From an uncultured Oscillospiraceae bacterium (GTDB taxonomy: Bacteria; Bacillota; Clostridia; Oscillospirales; Oscillospiraceae), in assembly GCA_910588635.1 (NCBI GenBank), contig CAJUPW010000013.1, forward strand, positions 1-64,000: a stretch of 64,000 nt of DNA, given 5' to 3'. Below, in pieces: positions 7,361 to 15,969 of this stretch (positions are counted from its first letter, which is position 1; each line of letters begins with the position of its first letter). A program made the translations under genes and the position numbers. The notes under the pieces are model-generated. The model worked only from the letters and a program-made list of their open reading frames with translations. It made no database searches and was not told where the DNA came from.

Positions 7361-8767
7361 TTGTTAGAAACTTTTCTGAGCGGGCTGGATAAAATCTTTT
7401 CCACCTTTGGAGCCCAGGTTTTTGTTCCCGCTATTCTGTTCATCATCGCGCTGTGTATGGGCGTGACCGCCAAAAAGGCCTTTAACTCTGCCTTGCTGTG
7501 CGCGGTAGGTCTGACCGGCTTTAATCTGGTCATCAACAGCTTCAGCGCCATTGTCGCCCCGGTGGTCAGCTCCATGGTGGAGAACACCGGCGTCAATCTG
7601 CCCTGTCTCGACACTGGCTGGCAGTCCGTGTCTGTCATCGCCTACTCCACCCGCGTGGGCGTTATCTTCATCGGCGTCGCCATCCTGCTGGAGCTGATCC
7701 TCTTCTTCGCCAAGTGGACCAACGTGTTTATGGCCTCCGACCTGTGGAACAACTACTCCTTCATGGTGTGGGGCTCCATGATCTTTGCTCTGACCAAGAG
7801 CATGGCCCTGGCAATGGCCTGCATGATTGTCCAGCTGCTGTACATCATGCTGTTCAGCGAAGTGGTCGCCAAGCGCTGGTCCAACCACTACCAGTACCCC
7901 AACTGCTGTATGACCGCGCCCCACCACATGGAGGGCGTGCCCTTCGCCATCCTGATGAACTGGCTGCTGGGCCTGATAGGCTTTAATAAAATTAAGATCA
8001 ACGCCGCCTCCATTCAGAAGAAGTTCGGCATCTTCGGCGAGCCCATGTTCATTGGCCTGATCGTCGGCCTGATCATCGGCGTTATCGGGAACTTCAGCGC
8101 GCTGGGCCAGCTGTCCGCCTGGGGTTCCGTGACCTCCGTGGCCATCTCCACCGCCGCCGTCATGGCGGTGTTCCCCAAGGTGGGCGGCATCTTCGCCTCC
8201 GCCTTCACCTCCCTGACCGACGCCTACAAGTCCAAGGCCGCCAAGAGCGGTGAGGGCCGTGAGTGGTACCTCTCCGTCAACGACGCCGCCGGCTACGGCG
8301 AGCCCAACACCCTGGTCACCGGCACCTTGCTGATCCCCATTATCCTGGGCCTGTCCTTCGTCCTGCCCGGCAACTCCATGCTGCCTATGGCTGACCTGGT
8401 GGCTCTGCCCTACATGGTCGAGGTCTTTGTGTGCGTCTCCCACGGCAACATCGCCAAGAGTCTGGTCACCGGCGCCATCTGGTTCAGCCTGGGCCTGGTG
8501 GTCTGCTCCGGCCTGGCCCCCACCTTCACCGAGATCGCGGTGGAAGCCGGCTTCCAGCTGCCCCAGGTGGGCGTGTACGTCATGAGCTTCGGCATCATGG
8601 CCCACCCCCTGATGGCCGGCCTGTTCTACGCCTTCCTCTCCAAGAATCCCCTGATCATCGGCGCTGTGGTAGTGGTCTACTTCGTCCTCTACTTCCTGTT
8701 CAAGAAGAACAAGGCCGCTCTGGTGGATTGGATCGAGAACTACGGCGCTGAGACCGTCGGCGCCTGA
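7361..8767 (+). CDS. PTS EIIC permease, galactitol (GatC) type
   Basis: A 468-residue integral membrane protein with about ten hydrophobic segments. It shares family landmarks with GatC, notably IQKKFGIFGEP near residue 220 and PGNSMLPMADL near residue 330. It binds the substrate and couples import to phosphorylation. The start is TTG at 7361, supported by AGGAGGG 8 nt upstream and by the alignment of the N-terminus with the family. GatC relatives import galactitol, ribitol, arabitol and xylitol. The last C-terminal residues are charged and cytoplasmic. Confidence 0.9.
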   Translation: MLETFLSGLDKIFSTFGAQVFVPAILFIIALCMGVTAKKAFNSALLCAVGLTGFNLVINSFSAIVAPVVSSMVENTGVNLPCLDTGWQSVSVIAYSTRVGVIFIGVAILLELILFFAKWTNVFMASDLWNNYSFMVWGSMIFALTKSMALAMACMIVQLLYIMLFSEVVAKRWSNHYQYPNCCMTAPHHMEGVPFAILMNWLLGLIGFNKIKINAASIQKKFGIFGEPMFIGLIVGLIIGVIGNFSALGQLSAWGSVTSVAISTAAVMAVFPKVGGIFASAFTSLTDAYKSKAAKSGEGREWYLSVNDAAGYGEPNTLVTGTLLIPIILGLSFVLPGNSMLPMADLVALPYMVEVFVCVSHGNIAKSLVTGAIWFSLGLVVCSGLAPTFTEIAVEAGFQLPQVGVYVMSFGIMAHPLMAGLFYAFLSKNPLIIGAVVVVYFVLYFLFKKNKAALVDWIENYGAETVGA

Positions 8768-8867
8768 CCGGATGCTCTCTGAACCGGAGGACCTCTGTCC
8801 CCTGGTCAGAACATGACCTTGTGTTTTGCGGCAATACGGATGCCAACCTTCATATTGCAGTCAATAT

Positions 8868-8900
8868 GGCCGCTGTTGTGCATCACAACAGCGGCCTTTT
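8868..8900 (+). terminator. Intrinsic terminator after EIIC
   Basis: A perfect 12-bp stem (GGCCGCTGTTGT, 8868-8879, with 8885-8896) and a 5-nt loop, followed by TTTT. It divides the PTS operon from the dehydrogenase/aldolase/Enzyme I genes, which must be reached by read-through or another promoter. Confidence 0.82.
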
Positions 8901-8961
8901 ATCGTTTCCACACAGATCAGCGCGGCCAGCCCCCGGCGCCGCACAGCCGAAAGGAGAACGC

Positions 8962-10050
8962 ATGCTTGACTTTTTACGCGACGAACCTCAGAATGTAGTG
9001 GTGGTAGGAGACGCCTTTGTGGCCTCCGAGACCCTGGAGGAGGCTGTCAAGGCCTCACAGCTCCGGGTCAACAAGCTGTCCCGGGCCTTCTGGGGCACGT
9101 CTGACCCCGAGGAATTTGCCGCCCGGCAGCTCCACCTGGAGCGGGGCGGCCCCGAGGCCGAGCCCTGGGCCGGCGGCCTGGAGGAGCTGATGGAAGACTG
9201 CACCGTTCTGTGCGTCCACTTTAATCCGGTGCCCCGGGCTCTGCTGGACAAGGCCCCGAAGCTGCGGGCCATCCTCACCAGCCGCGGCGGGCTGGAGCAC
9301 ATCGACCTCCAGGCGGCCTCAGAGCGGAACATCCCCGTTGTCAACGTCATCCGCAACGCGGTGCCGGTGGCCGAATTTACCCTGGGGCTGATGCTGGACC
9401 TCACCCGAAACATCTCCGCCTCCCACCGGCGCCTCATTGAGGGGGCCTGGGTGAAGGAGTTTCCCAACTCCGGCTTCACCTCCACCCTCAGCAACCTGAC
9501 GGTAGGCCTGGCCGGGCTTGGCAACGTGGGCATCGAGGTGGCCCTCCGTCTGAAGGCCATGGGGGTCTCTATGATCGCCTATGACGGCTATCTGGACCGG
9601 GAACGGCTGGAGCGCAACGGGCTGGGTGACATACGGATCGTTCCTGGCCTGGAGGACATCTTCCGTCAGGCCGACATCGTCAGCCTCCATCTGCGGCTCA
9701 CTCCGGAGACCAAACACACCATTGACAAACGGTATTTTTCTCTGATGAAGCCCACCGCCTACTTTGTCAACACCGCCCGGGGCGGGCTGGTGAACCAGGG
9801 GGACCTGCTGGAGGCGCTGCGCAGCCGGGCCATCGCCGGAGCCGCCCTGGACGTCTTTGACGCCGAGCCCCTCTCCCCCGACGCCGGCTTTGTCGGGCTG
9901 GACAACGTGGTCATCACGCCCCACATCGCCGGGGCCACGGTGGACGCCATCCCCAAGTCCCCCTTCCTCCTGATGCGGGAGGTGGACAAGATCATTGCCC
10001 TCGGTCTCAGCGACCGGATCGTCAACCGCGGGCATATCCAACTGAACTGA
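8962..10050 (+). CDS. D-isomer-specific 2-hydroxyacid dehydrogenase (phosphoglycerate dehydrogenase-like)
   Basis: A 362-residue NAD-dependent dehydrogenase. The Rossmann motif GLAGLGNVGIEV is near residue 178. The catalytic region follows with NTARGGLVNQ and the His in TPHIAGAT. Such enzymes interconvert D-2-hydroxy acids and 2-oxo acids; the nearest general class is the 3-phosphoglycerate/erythronate-type group. The ATG at 8962 is used because AAGGAG is 5 nt upstream. Its place before an aldolase suggests a sugar-acid step or disposal of an aldehyde-derived hydroxy acid. The substrate is unknown. Confidence 0.85.
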   Translation: MLDFLRDEPQNVVVVGDAFVASETLEEAVKASQLRVNKLSRAFWGTSDPEEFAARQLHLERGGPEAEPWAGGLEELMEDCTVLCVHFNPVPRALLDKAPKLRAILTSRGGLEHIDLQAASERNIPVVNVIRNAVPVAEFTLGLMLDLTRNISASHRRLIEGAWVKEFPNSGFTSTLSNLTVGLAGLGNVGIEVALRLKAMGVSMIAYDGYLDRERLERNGLGDIRIVPGLEDIFRQADIVSLHLRLTPETKHTIDKRYFSLMKPTAYFVNTARGGLVNQGDLLEALRSRAIAGAALDVFDAEPLSPDAGFVGLDNVVITPHIAGATVDAIPKSPFLLMREVDKIIALGLSDRIVNRGHIQLN

Positions 10051-10065
10051 CAGGGAGGAACTATC

Positions 10066-10710
10066 ATGATTTTAAAGGAAGAACGGGAACAGGTCGTAGA
10101 GTACGGCAAAAAGATGGTAGAGCTGGGGCTGACAGTGGGCACCTTCGGCAACCTGAGCGTCTACAGCCCCAAGGAAAACCTCATGGCCATCAGCCCCTCG
10201 GGAATGGATTATTTCCTCACAAAGCCGGAGGACGTGGTGGTCCTCACGCCTGACGGGGAAAAGGTGGACGGAGACGCCAAGCCCTCCAGCGAGTATGATA
10301 TGCACCGCATTTTTTATCAGAAGCGCCCAGGCATCAACGCCGTCGTCCACACCCACTCCACCTATGCGACCACCCTGGCCTGCCTTCACTGGAGCATTGA
10401 GCCGCTCCACTATTTGGTGGCCTACGCCGGCCCCGACGTGCCTTGCATCCCCTATGTGCAGTTCGGCACCTATGAGTTGGCCCAGGCGGCCTACGACGCC
10501 ATGGGAGACGATCACTACGCCTGCCTGCTGGGCAACCACGGCCTGCTGGCAGTGGGCGGCAACATCTCCTACACACTGGACGTGGCCCAGCAGATCGAAT
10601 TTGTTTCCCGGCTTTACTACAACACCCGCATGGCGGGCGGCGCGGTCAATCTGACGCCTAAGGACATGGAGGTCGTCCTGGGCTCGTTCCAGAGTTACCG
10701 CAAGAAATAG
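10066..10710 (+). CDS. Class II aldolase/adducin family protein (second copy)
   Basis: A 214-residue zinc aldolase of the FucA/AraD family. It has the catalytic Glu76 (PSSE), the zinc ligands H95 and H97 (VHTH), and a later His in GNHG. It differs from the 307-993 paralogue, which has Asp at the Glu position. A GGGAGGA ribosome site lies 15 nt after the dehydrogenase stop, so the two are cotranscribed. It would cleave a ketose phosphate to DHAP plus an aldehyde, or epimerise it. Confidence 0.87.
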   Translation: MILKEEREQVVEYGKKMVELGLTVGTFGNLSVYSPKENLMAISPSGMDYFLTKPEDVVVLTPDGEKVDGDAKPSSEYDMHRIFYQKRPGINAVVHTHSTYATTLACLHWSIEPLHYLVAYAGPDVPCIPYVQFGTYELAQAAYDAMGDDHYACLLGNHGLLAVGGNISYTLDVAQQIEFVSRLYYNTRMAGGAVNLTPKDMEVVLGSFQSYRKK

Positions 10711-10728
10711 TCTGAGAGGTGAGCTCAC

Positions 10729-12459
10729 ATGATGCAGATAAAAGGACTGGCCGGAGCAGCAGGCTGTGTGGCCGGCCACGCCGCGGTGTTCCGACCGTCG
10801 GAGCTCTGTCTGGAGCGCCGGGCCGTCAGTGATTCTCAGGCGGAGATCGACGCCATGGAGGCCGCCCGCGCCCGGTACAACGAGACCCTGCGCCGCCTGG
10901 CCGGTGAGGCCCGGGCTGCCCAGGGCGAGGAGGGCGCCGGCATCTTTGAGGCCTACCAGGTCATTGCCGAGGACGATTATCTCTTCGACCAAGTAAAGGA
11001 GCTGATCCGGGCGGAGTCGGTCTGCGCCTCCTGGGCCATCGAGCAGAAGCGGGCGGAGACTGAGGCCATGTTCTTGGGCGTGGACGACCCCTATCTTCAG
11101 GCGCGGGCGGCGGACATCAACAACGTCTGCAAGGAGATTACCGGGGAGCTCCAGGGAGTGGACACGGGCGACCCCTTCGCCGGCCTCCGGGGAGAGGATC
11201 TCATCGTCTTTGCCGAGGACCTCACTCCGGCCGACACCGTTCGGATGGACCGCGCCCGGCTGAAGGGGATGGTTACGGAAAAGGGAGGCGTGACCTCCCA
11301 CACCGTAATCCTGGCCAAGGCCCTGGGCATTCCCGCCATTGTGGGCGTCGGCCCCATACTGGATCAGGTGGTCAGCGGGCAGGAGGTTTTGGTGGACGGC
11401 AGACTGGGAAATGTGGTGGTATGCCCTGACGAGGAGGCCAAAGCCGCCTTCCGCATCCGCGAGGAGGAGGACGGCCGCCGCAGGCTCCTCTTCGACGCCT
11501 GTAAAGCCTCCCCCGCCCGGACCAAGGACGGCATATCCGTACGGGTGAACATCAACTCCGGCGACACAGAGAGCATCAACACCTTTGATGCCGGCGCCTG
11601 CGACGGCATCGGGCTGTTCCGAACTGAGTTTCTCTATATGGGGCAGAACGGCTACCCGTCCGAGGACTTTCAGTTCAACGCTTACCGCTCCATGGCCGAA
11701 AAAAATCAGGGGCGGGAGCTGATTATCCGCACCCTGGATATCGGCGGAGACAAACAGTTGGACTACATGGACCTGCCGCAGGAGTCCAATCCGTTCCTGG
11801 GGTATCGGGCGATCCGTCTGTGCCTGGACCGGGAAGAGGTCTTCCTTACCCAGCTGCGGGCCATTCTGCGGGCCAGCGCCTTTGGAGAAGTAAAGATCAT
11901 GTTCCCCATGATCGTCAATCTGGAGGAGCTGCTCCGGGCCAAGGAACTGCTGGCAAAGGCCATGGAGGAGCTGGACCGGAGAGGGGAGGCCTATCACAAA
12001 AACATTCCGGTGGGCATCATGGTCGAGACGCCCGCCGCGGTGCTTCTGTCTGACGTTCTGGCCCGGCATGTGGACTTTTTCTCCATCGGCTCCAACGATC
12101 TGATCCAGTATACCACCGCCAGCGACCGGATGAATGAAAAGGTGCAATACCTGTACGACAGCTGCAATTTGTCCGTCCTGCGTTCCATCAAGCTGGTCTG
12201 TGACAACGCCCGGGCACAGGGTGTAGATGTGGGGATCTGCGGCGAGACCGCCTCTGAGCCGCGGCTGATTCCCCTGTGGTGCGCTATGGGAGTCAACGAG
12301 TTGTCCGTGGCCCCGGCGCTGGTCGGCCGGACTAAATACATCATCAATCAGATATCTGAAGCCGATATGGCCCAGGAGATGGAGGCCATCCTCTCCCAGG
12401 GCAGTATCCCTTCGGCCCGGGAGCAACTGGACAAGATCCTGCAGGAGCTGGGCCTATGA
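10729..12459 (+). CDS. ptsI: PTS phosphoenolpyruvate-protein phosphotransferase (Enzyme I)
   Basis: A 576-residue Enzyme I of normal length. The N-terminal HPr-binding helical domain is followed by the swivel domain with phospho-His191 (GGVTSHT). The PEP-binding TIM barrel carries GLFRTEFLYM near residue 297 and the C-terminal GICGETAS motif. It takes phosphate from PEP and gives it to HPr. An Enzyme I inside a substrate-specific cluster, rather than beside a general ptsH, suggests this island may supply the cell's phosphorelay or have a private one. It overlaps the next gene by 4 nt. Confidence 0.95.
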   Translation: MMQIKGLAGAAGCVAGHAAVFRPSELCLERRAVSDSQAEIDAMEAARARYNETLRRLAGEARAAQGEEGAGIFEAYQVIAEDDYLFDQVKELIRAESVCASWAIEQKRAETEAMFLGVDDPYLQARAADINNVCKEITGELQGVDTGDPFAGLRGEDLIVFAEDLTPADTVRMDRARLKGMVTEKGGVTSHTVILAKALGIPAIVGVGPILDQVVSGQEVLVDGRLGNVVVCPDEEAKAAFRIREEEDGRRRLLFDACKASPARTKDGISVRVNINSGDTESINTFDAGACDGIGLFRTEFLYMGQNGYPSEDFQFNAYRSMAEKNQGRELIIRTLDIGGDKQLDYMDLPQESNPFLGYRAIRLCLDREEVFLTQLRAILRASAFGEVKIMFPMIVNLEELLRAKELLAKAMEELDRRGEAYHKNIPVGIMVETPAAVLLSDVLARHVDFFSIGSNDLIQYTTASDRMNEKVQYLYDSCNLSVLRSIKLVCDNARAQGVDVGICGETASEPRLIPLWCAMGVNELSVAPALVGRTKYIINQISEADMAQEMEAILSQGSIPSAREQLDKILQELGL

Positions 12460-12920
12460 GCGCCGGAAAAAAGCGGACCAAGAAGGTCTATCCCAAGCCA
12501 GCCGTGCCTGTAGATGACTTGGCGCACTGGGATCGCTGTGTCTACTGCGGCAGACCGGTTTCTGTAGAAGCCCCGCCTTTCATTGCCGCAGGACGCACCC
12601 GCCGCTTCCCGGCCTGCAGCGAGGCATGTAAGAATGCTACAGAAGCCTATGTTCAGGCGGACAGAAAGGGGAAACTGGGCTTGTACCTGATCCTGATGGT
12701 CTGTGCGGTCATAATTCTTATCGCCGCGCTGGGCGGTCAGCAAAATGTACTGATGTACGCCGCTGTCCTGTTGGCCGGTATCGGCTTTCTGGCATTTCCC
12801 TACCCTATCACTACCTTTGAGACCTTCCAGAGCTGCTGTATCCGGCGGGTGACACAGATAAGCCGGGGATTGGGCGTCATTTTGATCCTTCTCTCTCTGG
12901 CATTCTTCGCCCTGGCATAG
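12456..12920 (+). CDS. Small membrane protein with an N-terminal zinc-ribbon-like motif
   Basis: A 154-residue protein of unrecognised function. Residues about 28-52 contain CVYCG and, after about 20 residues, CSEAC, a TRASH/zinc-ribbon-like pattern. Three hydrophobic segments follow (about 70-90, 93-112 and 135-153). The ATG overlaps the Enzyme I stop (ATGA), so it is translationally coupled to the PTS gene. A role in metal sensing or membrane-associated assembly is possible, but nothing shows it. Confidence 0.75.
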   Translation: MSAGKKRTKKVYPKPAVPVDDLAHWDRCVYCGRPVSVEAPPFIAAGRTRRFPACSEACKNATEAYVQADRKGKLGLYLILMVCAVIILIAALGGQQNVLMYAAVLLAGIGFLAFPYPITTFETFQSCCIRRVTQISRGLGVILILLSLAFFALA

Positions 12921-12950
12921 GGCAACCAGGTCTACCAAAAGTCTGCAAAA

Positions 12951-12991
12951 AAAGCCTCTGACCTTTTGTGCCGCAAGAGGTCGGAGGCTTT
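12951..12991. terminator. Bidirectional terminator after the PTS operon
   Basis: A 14-bp stem (12951-12964 with 12978-12991, one G-U pair) is flanked by A7 on the left and T-rich sequence on the right. It closes the catabolic island. Confidence 0.8.
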
Positions 12992-13037
12992 CCGTATTTT
13001 AGGATGTCTACCCTTGCCTGTGTATTCCCCTCTTTTT

Positions 13038-13081
13038 AAGCCAGACCAGGACTCTAGTTGCGCAAGGGTCCTGGTCGGCTT
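13038..13081 (+). terminator. Second hairpin in the spacer before the ECF operon
   Basis: AAGCC-A-GACCAGGAC (13038-13052) pairs with GTCCTGGTC-GGCTT (13068-13081), with one unpaired base in the left arm. TTTTTT follows about 10 nt later. The 317-bp spacer 12921-13237 otherwise holds only the palindrome at 13158 and promoter-like A/T sequence. Confidence 0.55.
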
Positions 13082-13157
13082 ATATCCTGCTCTTTTTTCG
13101 CCCCCCAGATTCGTCTCGATGTTTGTTCGAATTGCCGGGGCCGCTGGTGGCCTCATA

Positions 13158-13199
13158 TTGAAAGAGCACTTTCAAGATGGCAATCATCCATTTTATACT
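13158..13199 (+). promoter_or_regulatory. Palindrome and promoter-like site before the ECF sigma gene
   Basis: TTGAAAG (13158-13164) is repeated inversely as CTTTCAA (13169-13175). TTCAAG at 13171 and TATACT at 13194-13199 are 17 bp apart, and a second TATACT lies at 13210. This may be the operon promoter with an operator over its -35, or an ECF-type autoregulated site. Confidence 0.4.
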
Positions 13200-13237
13200 C
13201 TGATTCCGTTATACTAATACAGCAAGGTGGTGAGCCA

Positions 13238-13771
13238 ATGGAGTACAGCGATTTTGATTTGATAAACGGAATAAAAAATGGGGATAAAGATGCGCTGTCG
13301 CTGCTGATACGGCGTTGGTATCCTAAAGTTTACTCATACTGCTGCAAAGTGACAGAAAACGAACAGGATTCTTACGATATTACACAGGACGTGTTTATCT
13401 CTGTGATGCAAAATATTGACCGTTTTCACATATGGAACAAATTCAGCAGTTGGATTTTTACGATTGCGCACAACAAGTGCATGGACTATTTCAGGCTGCA
13501 AAAAAAGACCCGCTCAGTCCAGGCGTTGGAAACTGAACTCCATGCCCCGCAGCCTGCGTTGGAGGAGCAAATAGCTGTTTCCGATACTCTTGAGAGAGCA
13601 CTTTTGCGATTGCCAGAGACACAGCGAGACACAATTATTCTGCACTGCTGTCAGCAATTTACCTGCAAAGAAATCGCCCGCATGACCAATACACCGCTGC
13701 CAACCGTCAAATCCCGATTGGTTGCCGCAAAGAAAACTCTGTCTAAACTTCTTTGGGAGGACTTTCGATGA
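13238..13771 (+). CDS. ECF-type RNA polymerase sigma factor
   Basis: A 177-residue sigma-70 family protein with only regions 2 and 4. Region 2 includes TQDVFISVMQNI and WIFTIAHNKCMDYFR (about residues 45-85). Region 4 includes LPETQRDTIIL and the HTH CKEIARM...TVKSRL (about 125-170). Such factors direct transcription of a stress regulon, usually including their own operon. The ATG at 13238 has AAGGTGG upstream. The DNA here is much more A/T-rich than the flanks. The next gene overlaps by ATGA, but its product has no zinc-binding anti-sigma motif. Confidence 0.9.
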   Translation: MEYSDFDLINGIKNGDKDALSLLIRRWYPKVYSYCCKVTENEQDSYDITQDVFISVMQNIDRFHIWNKFSSWIFTIAHNKCMDYFRLQKKTRSVQALETELHAPQPALEEQIAVSDTLERALLRLPETQRDTIILHCCQQFTCKEIARMTNTPLPTVKSRLVAAKKTLSKLLWEDFR

Positions 13772-14466
13772 ATGAACGTATGGAACAGGAGATCAACCGG
13801 ACAATCGCTTTATTGCAGTCGTCAATGCCGCGGAGAAAATCCGAGGCCGTTTTATCGCAGCTGCTGAACATAGCAAAGAGTGAGATGAATCCTCTTTTGC
13901 TGCTGGCCTTGTTTTTTGTTTCGATTCTGTGCGGTGTGTGTCTGTCAAAGGATATCGCTTCTCCAATGGTAACAATATTTTGTATCAGCCCGCTGCCCAT
14001 GCTGATCCTGTTTCACCGGTATGTGCTCCACTCCAATGAGCCTATGCGCGAGCTGGAGGAAACACTTCCCTTTTCCTATTCTGAAATGCTGGTTGGCCGC
14101 GCTATGCTGATATCTGCTTACATGGCGTTTATTTTTATCGCGCTTGCTGTGTTTTTATCTCACTCAGCGGGCGAAAACTTCATCAGGCTGGCGCTGTGCG
14201 GGGCCGTTCCCAGCACTTATCTATGTATAGGGCTGCTGATCCTGTCCGCTCTTATTCGGAACCAGGATGGGCTGTCATTGGCCGCCATTGTTTTGTGGGT
14301 CGGAATCAGCTATTGTGCGCTGGTCCTGCCGTTTGACCGTTTTTTGATTTTACTGCCAACCTCCATATATGCGGCGCTTCTGGCGGTCGGAGCGGCTTTA
14401 TACGGTATGTGTGCCTGCAAAATAAAACAAGGGAGGAGGTATTCTTATGCAGCTGGTGTTGAGTGA
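13768..14466 (+). CDS. Multi-pass membrane protein coupled to the ECF sigma factor
   Basis: A 232-residue protein. About 40 soluble N-terminal residues with charged helices are followed by five or six hydrophobic segments. No HxxxCxxC anti-sigma motif is present. Its start overlaps the sigma stop (ATGA). The layout of a cytoplasmic head plus a membrane body, next to an ECF factor, would suit a novel anti-sigma factor. It could equally be an ABC-2 permease subunit of the transporter encoded downstream. I do not recognise a family. Confidence 0.72.
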   Translation: MNERMEQEINRTIALLQSSMPRRKSEAVLSQLLNIAKSEMNPLLLLALFFVSILCGVCLSKDIASPMVTIFCISPLPMLILFHRYVLHSNEPMRELEETLPFSYSEMLVGRAMLISAYMAFIFIALAVFLSHSAGENFIRLALCGAVPSTYLCIGLLILSALIRNQDGLSLAAIVLWVGISYCALVLPFDRFLILLPTSIYAALLAVGAALYGMCACKIKQGRRYSYAAGVE

Positions 14467-15253
14467 AGCCAGAAAACAGAGGTCATTTCGTGAGGCTTGG
14501 GTGGGGTATCTCCTGGCAATTCTGCTCTTATCCGTATTTATTTACTCTGATTCAGAGGGGCTTAAATATGGAGGCTGGTATTCTATACAGCAGGATATTC
14601 ACAGGTATGTGGGCGTTTTGACTGCCTTTTTGCTTGTGATTGGATTGTCCCGGTTGATGTGCTATGAGACAGAACAAAAAACGGCGGGACTGGTTGGGAC
14701 CGCCGCGCACGGTCCGTCTCTTACATGGCGGGCGAAGGCTGGATTGTCGCTCCTATATTGTACGGCTGTGGTACTTGTGCTTGGGGCTGTGACCCTGGGT
14801 ATTCGCGGCGCGCTGATCGGATTTCAAGATGCGTTTACGCCTGTTTCAGAGTGTATACATTTTGAGAGCGTACCTCTGTCAAATCTGGCATACTGCATCG
14901 TCCAATATGCTTTCCTGCTGCTGGGGGCGCTGTATTTCACCGGTTTTATTCTGATTGTCGCAACGCTCACAAAACGCACTTCATTTACCATTTTTCTCTG
15001 CGGCGGCATATATTTGGCCTCCCTCTGCTATCAATTTGTCATTGAACACCGGTTGAGAGGACTAACCGCCCAAATCTGCAAGACTATTTTTCAAGTCAGC
15101 TTCTGCGGCTTTATGCAGTTGGAGAGTTATCGCTGGTTTGAATGGGCAGGACAATGGGAAAACGTCTGGAAGCCTGTTGTGTTTGTACTGCTGGCGACTG
15201 TCCTTGAATTTGCGGTTTTATGGCTGCTGTGGAGGCGTAGGGCAAAGACATGA
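14447..15253 (+). CDS. ABC-2-like membrane permease
   Basis: A 268-residue hydrophobic protein with six likely membrane spans and a basic cytoplasmic N-terminus that resembles ABC-2 type export permeases. It starts inside the 3' end of the preceding gene (20-nt overlap), with GGGAGGAGG 8 nt upstream. It is followed by a second permease and the ATPase, a layout like lantibiotic-immunity or bacitracin-type exporters (two unlike permeases plus one ATPase). The substrate is unknown. Confidence 0.75.
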   Translation: MQLVLSEARKQRSFREAWVGYLLAILLLSVFIYSDSEGLKYGGWYSIQQDIHRYVGVLTAFLLVIGLSRLMCYETEQKTAGLVGTAAHGPSLTWRAKAGLSLLYCTAVVLVLGAVTLGIRGALIGFQDAFTPVSECIHFESVPLSNLAYCIVQYAFLLLGALYFTGFILIVATLTKRTSFTIFLCGGIYLASLCYQFVIEHRLRGLTAQICKTIFQVSFCGFMQLESYRWFEWAGQWENVWKPVVFVLLATVLEFAVLWLLWRRRAKT

Positions 15254-15969
15254 AAACAGAATGTCTTCAATACTTCAAAAATCCGTATTACTGGGCCGTC
15301 ATTGGGTTTGGACTGGCCGCCCGCGCAGTATTGGCATATCTGGACTTCCGATACCGGGGGGCGCAATTTTGGGAGCTGGCCGCTGCCTTCTGGAACAAAA
15401 CCGGCTCCATTACAATGGGATTTTTGATCCTGGTGGTGATGATCCGCCGGTTTTCTTGTGATGCGGAGCTGAGAACATTCCCCATCACCAACAGTACGGC
15501 TTATGGGCGTCTCTCACTGTTCTGGAACCGTCTGATTGGCGGCGAAGCGGCTGTCGTTGCGGCTGTGCTGCTTCTGTATGCGGGAAACACAGGAATTTCA
15601 TTTTTGCTTGGGAACAAAATGGATATACCCTACGGCTGGACAGGCTCTTTTACCCATACTACAGCAGCTGCGCTTGCCGGCTCAGCCGGGTATTTTGCGC
15701 TGTCCGCAATGATATGTGATTTGGCCAAAAACCACCCCGTGGCTATGTGCCTGTGCGGGCTTCCCTTTGCAGGCAGCTATTTCATCAATGCCGGTACGGT
15801 GAAACCGCCGGACCTGTTCTGGTTCCTGCGGTATGGCTTTTTTACGGAACAGATGCGGGGACGGACAATCAGGTCTTTTCCGGTATTTTGGGCTGTGTGG
15901 TATGCGGCGTTGATCGGTTTAACACTCTTTTGGGTGATTCAGAAAAGGAAGGAGCGCAAGGAGCTATGA
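15250..15969 (+). CDS. ABC-2-like membrane permease (second subunit)
   Basis: A 239-residue membrane protein with about six spans, starting with a short cytoplasmic segment (LQYFKNPYYW) typical of ABC-2 permeases. It is coupled to its neighbours by ATGA overlaps at both ends, so the three membrane proteins and the ATPase are probably made in fixed ratio. It shares little visible similarity with the preceding permease beyond topology. Confidence 0.75.
   Translation: MKTECLQYFKNPYYWAVIGFGLAARAVLAYLDFRYRGAQFWELAAAFWNKTGSITMGFLILVVMIRRFSCDAELRTFPITNSTAYGRLSLFWNRLIGGEAAVVAAVLLLYAGNTGISFLLGNKMDIPYGWTGSFTHTTAAALAGSAGYFALSAMICDLAKNHPVAMCLCGLPFAGSYFINAGTVKPPDLFWFLRYGFFTEQMRGRTIRSFPVFWAVWYAALIGLTLFWVIQKRKERKEL

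Noticed and set aside
10072..12426. 784-codon minus-strand open frame
   Set aside because: It lies opposite aldolase and Enzyme I; the predicted protein is His/Gly/Val/Leu-rich and matches nothing.
13768..14466. Standard zinc-binding anti-sigma factor
   Set aside because: No HxxxCxxC motif is present and the protein has at least five membrane spans, unlike ZAS proteins.
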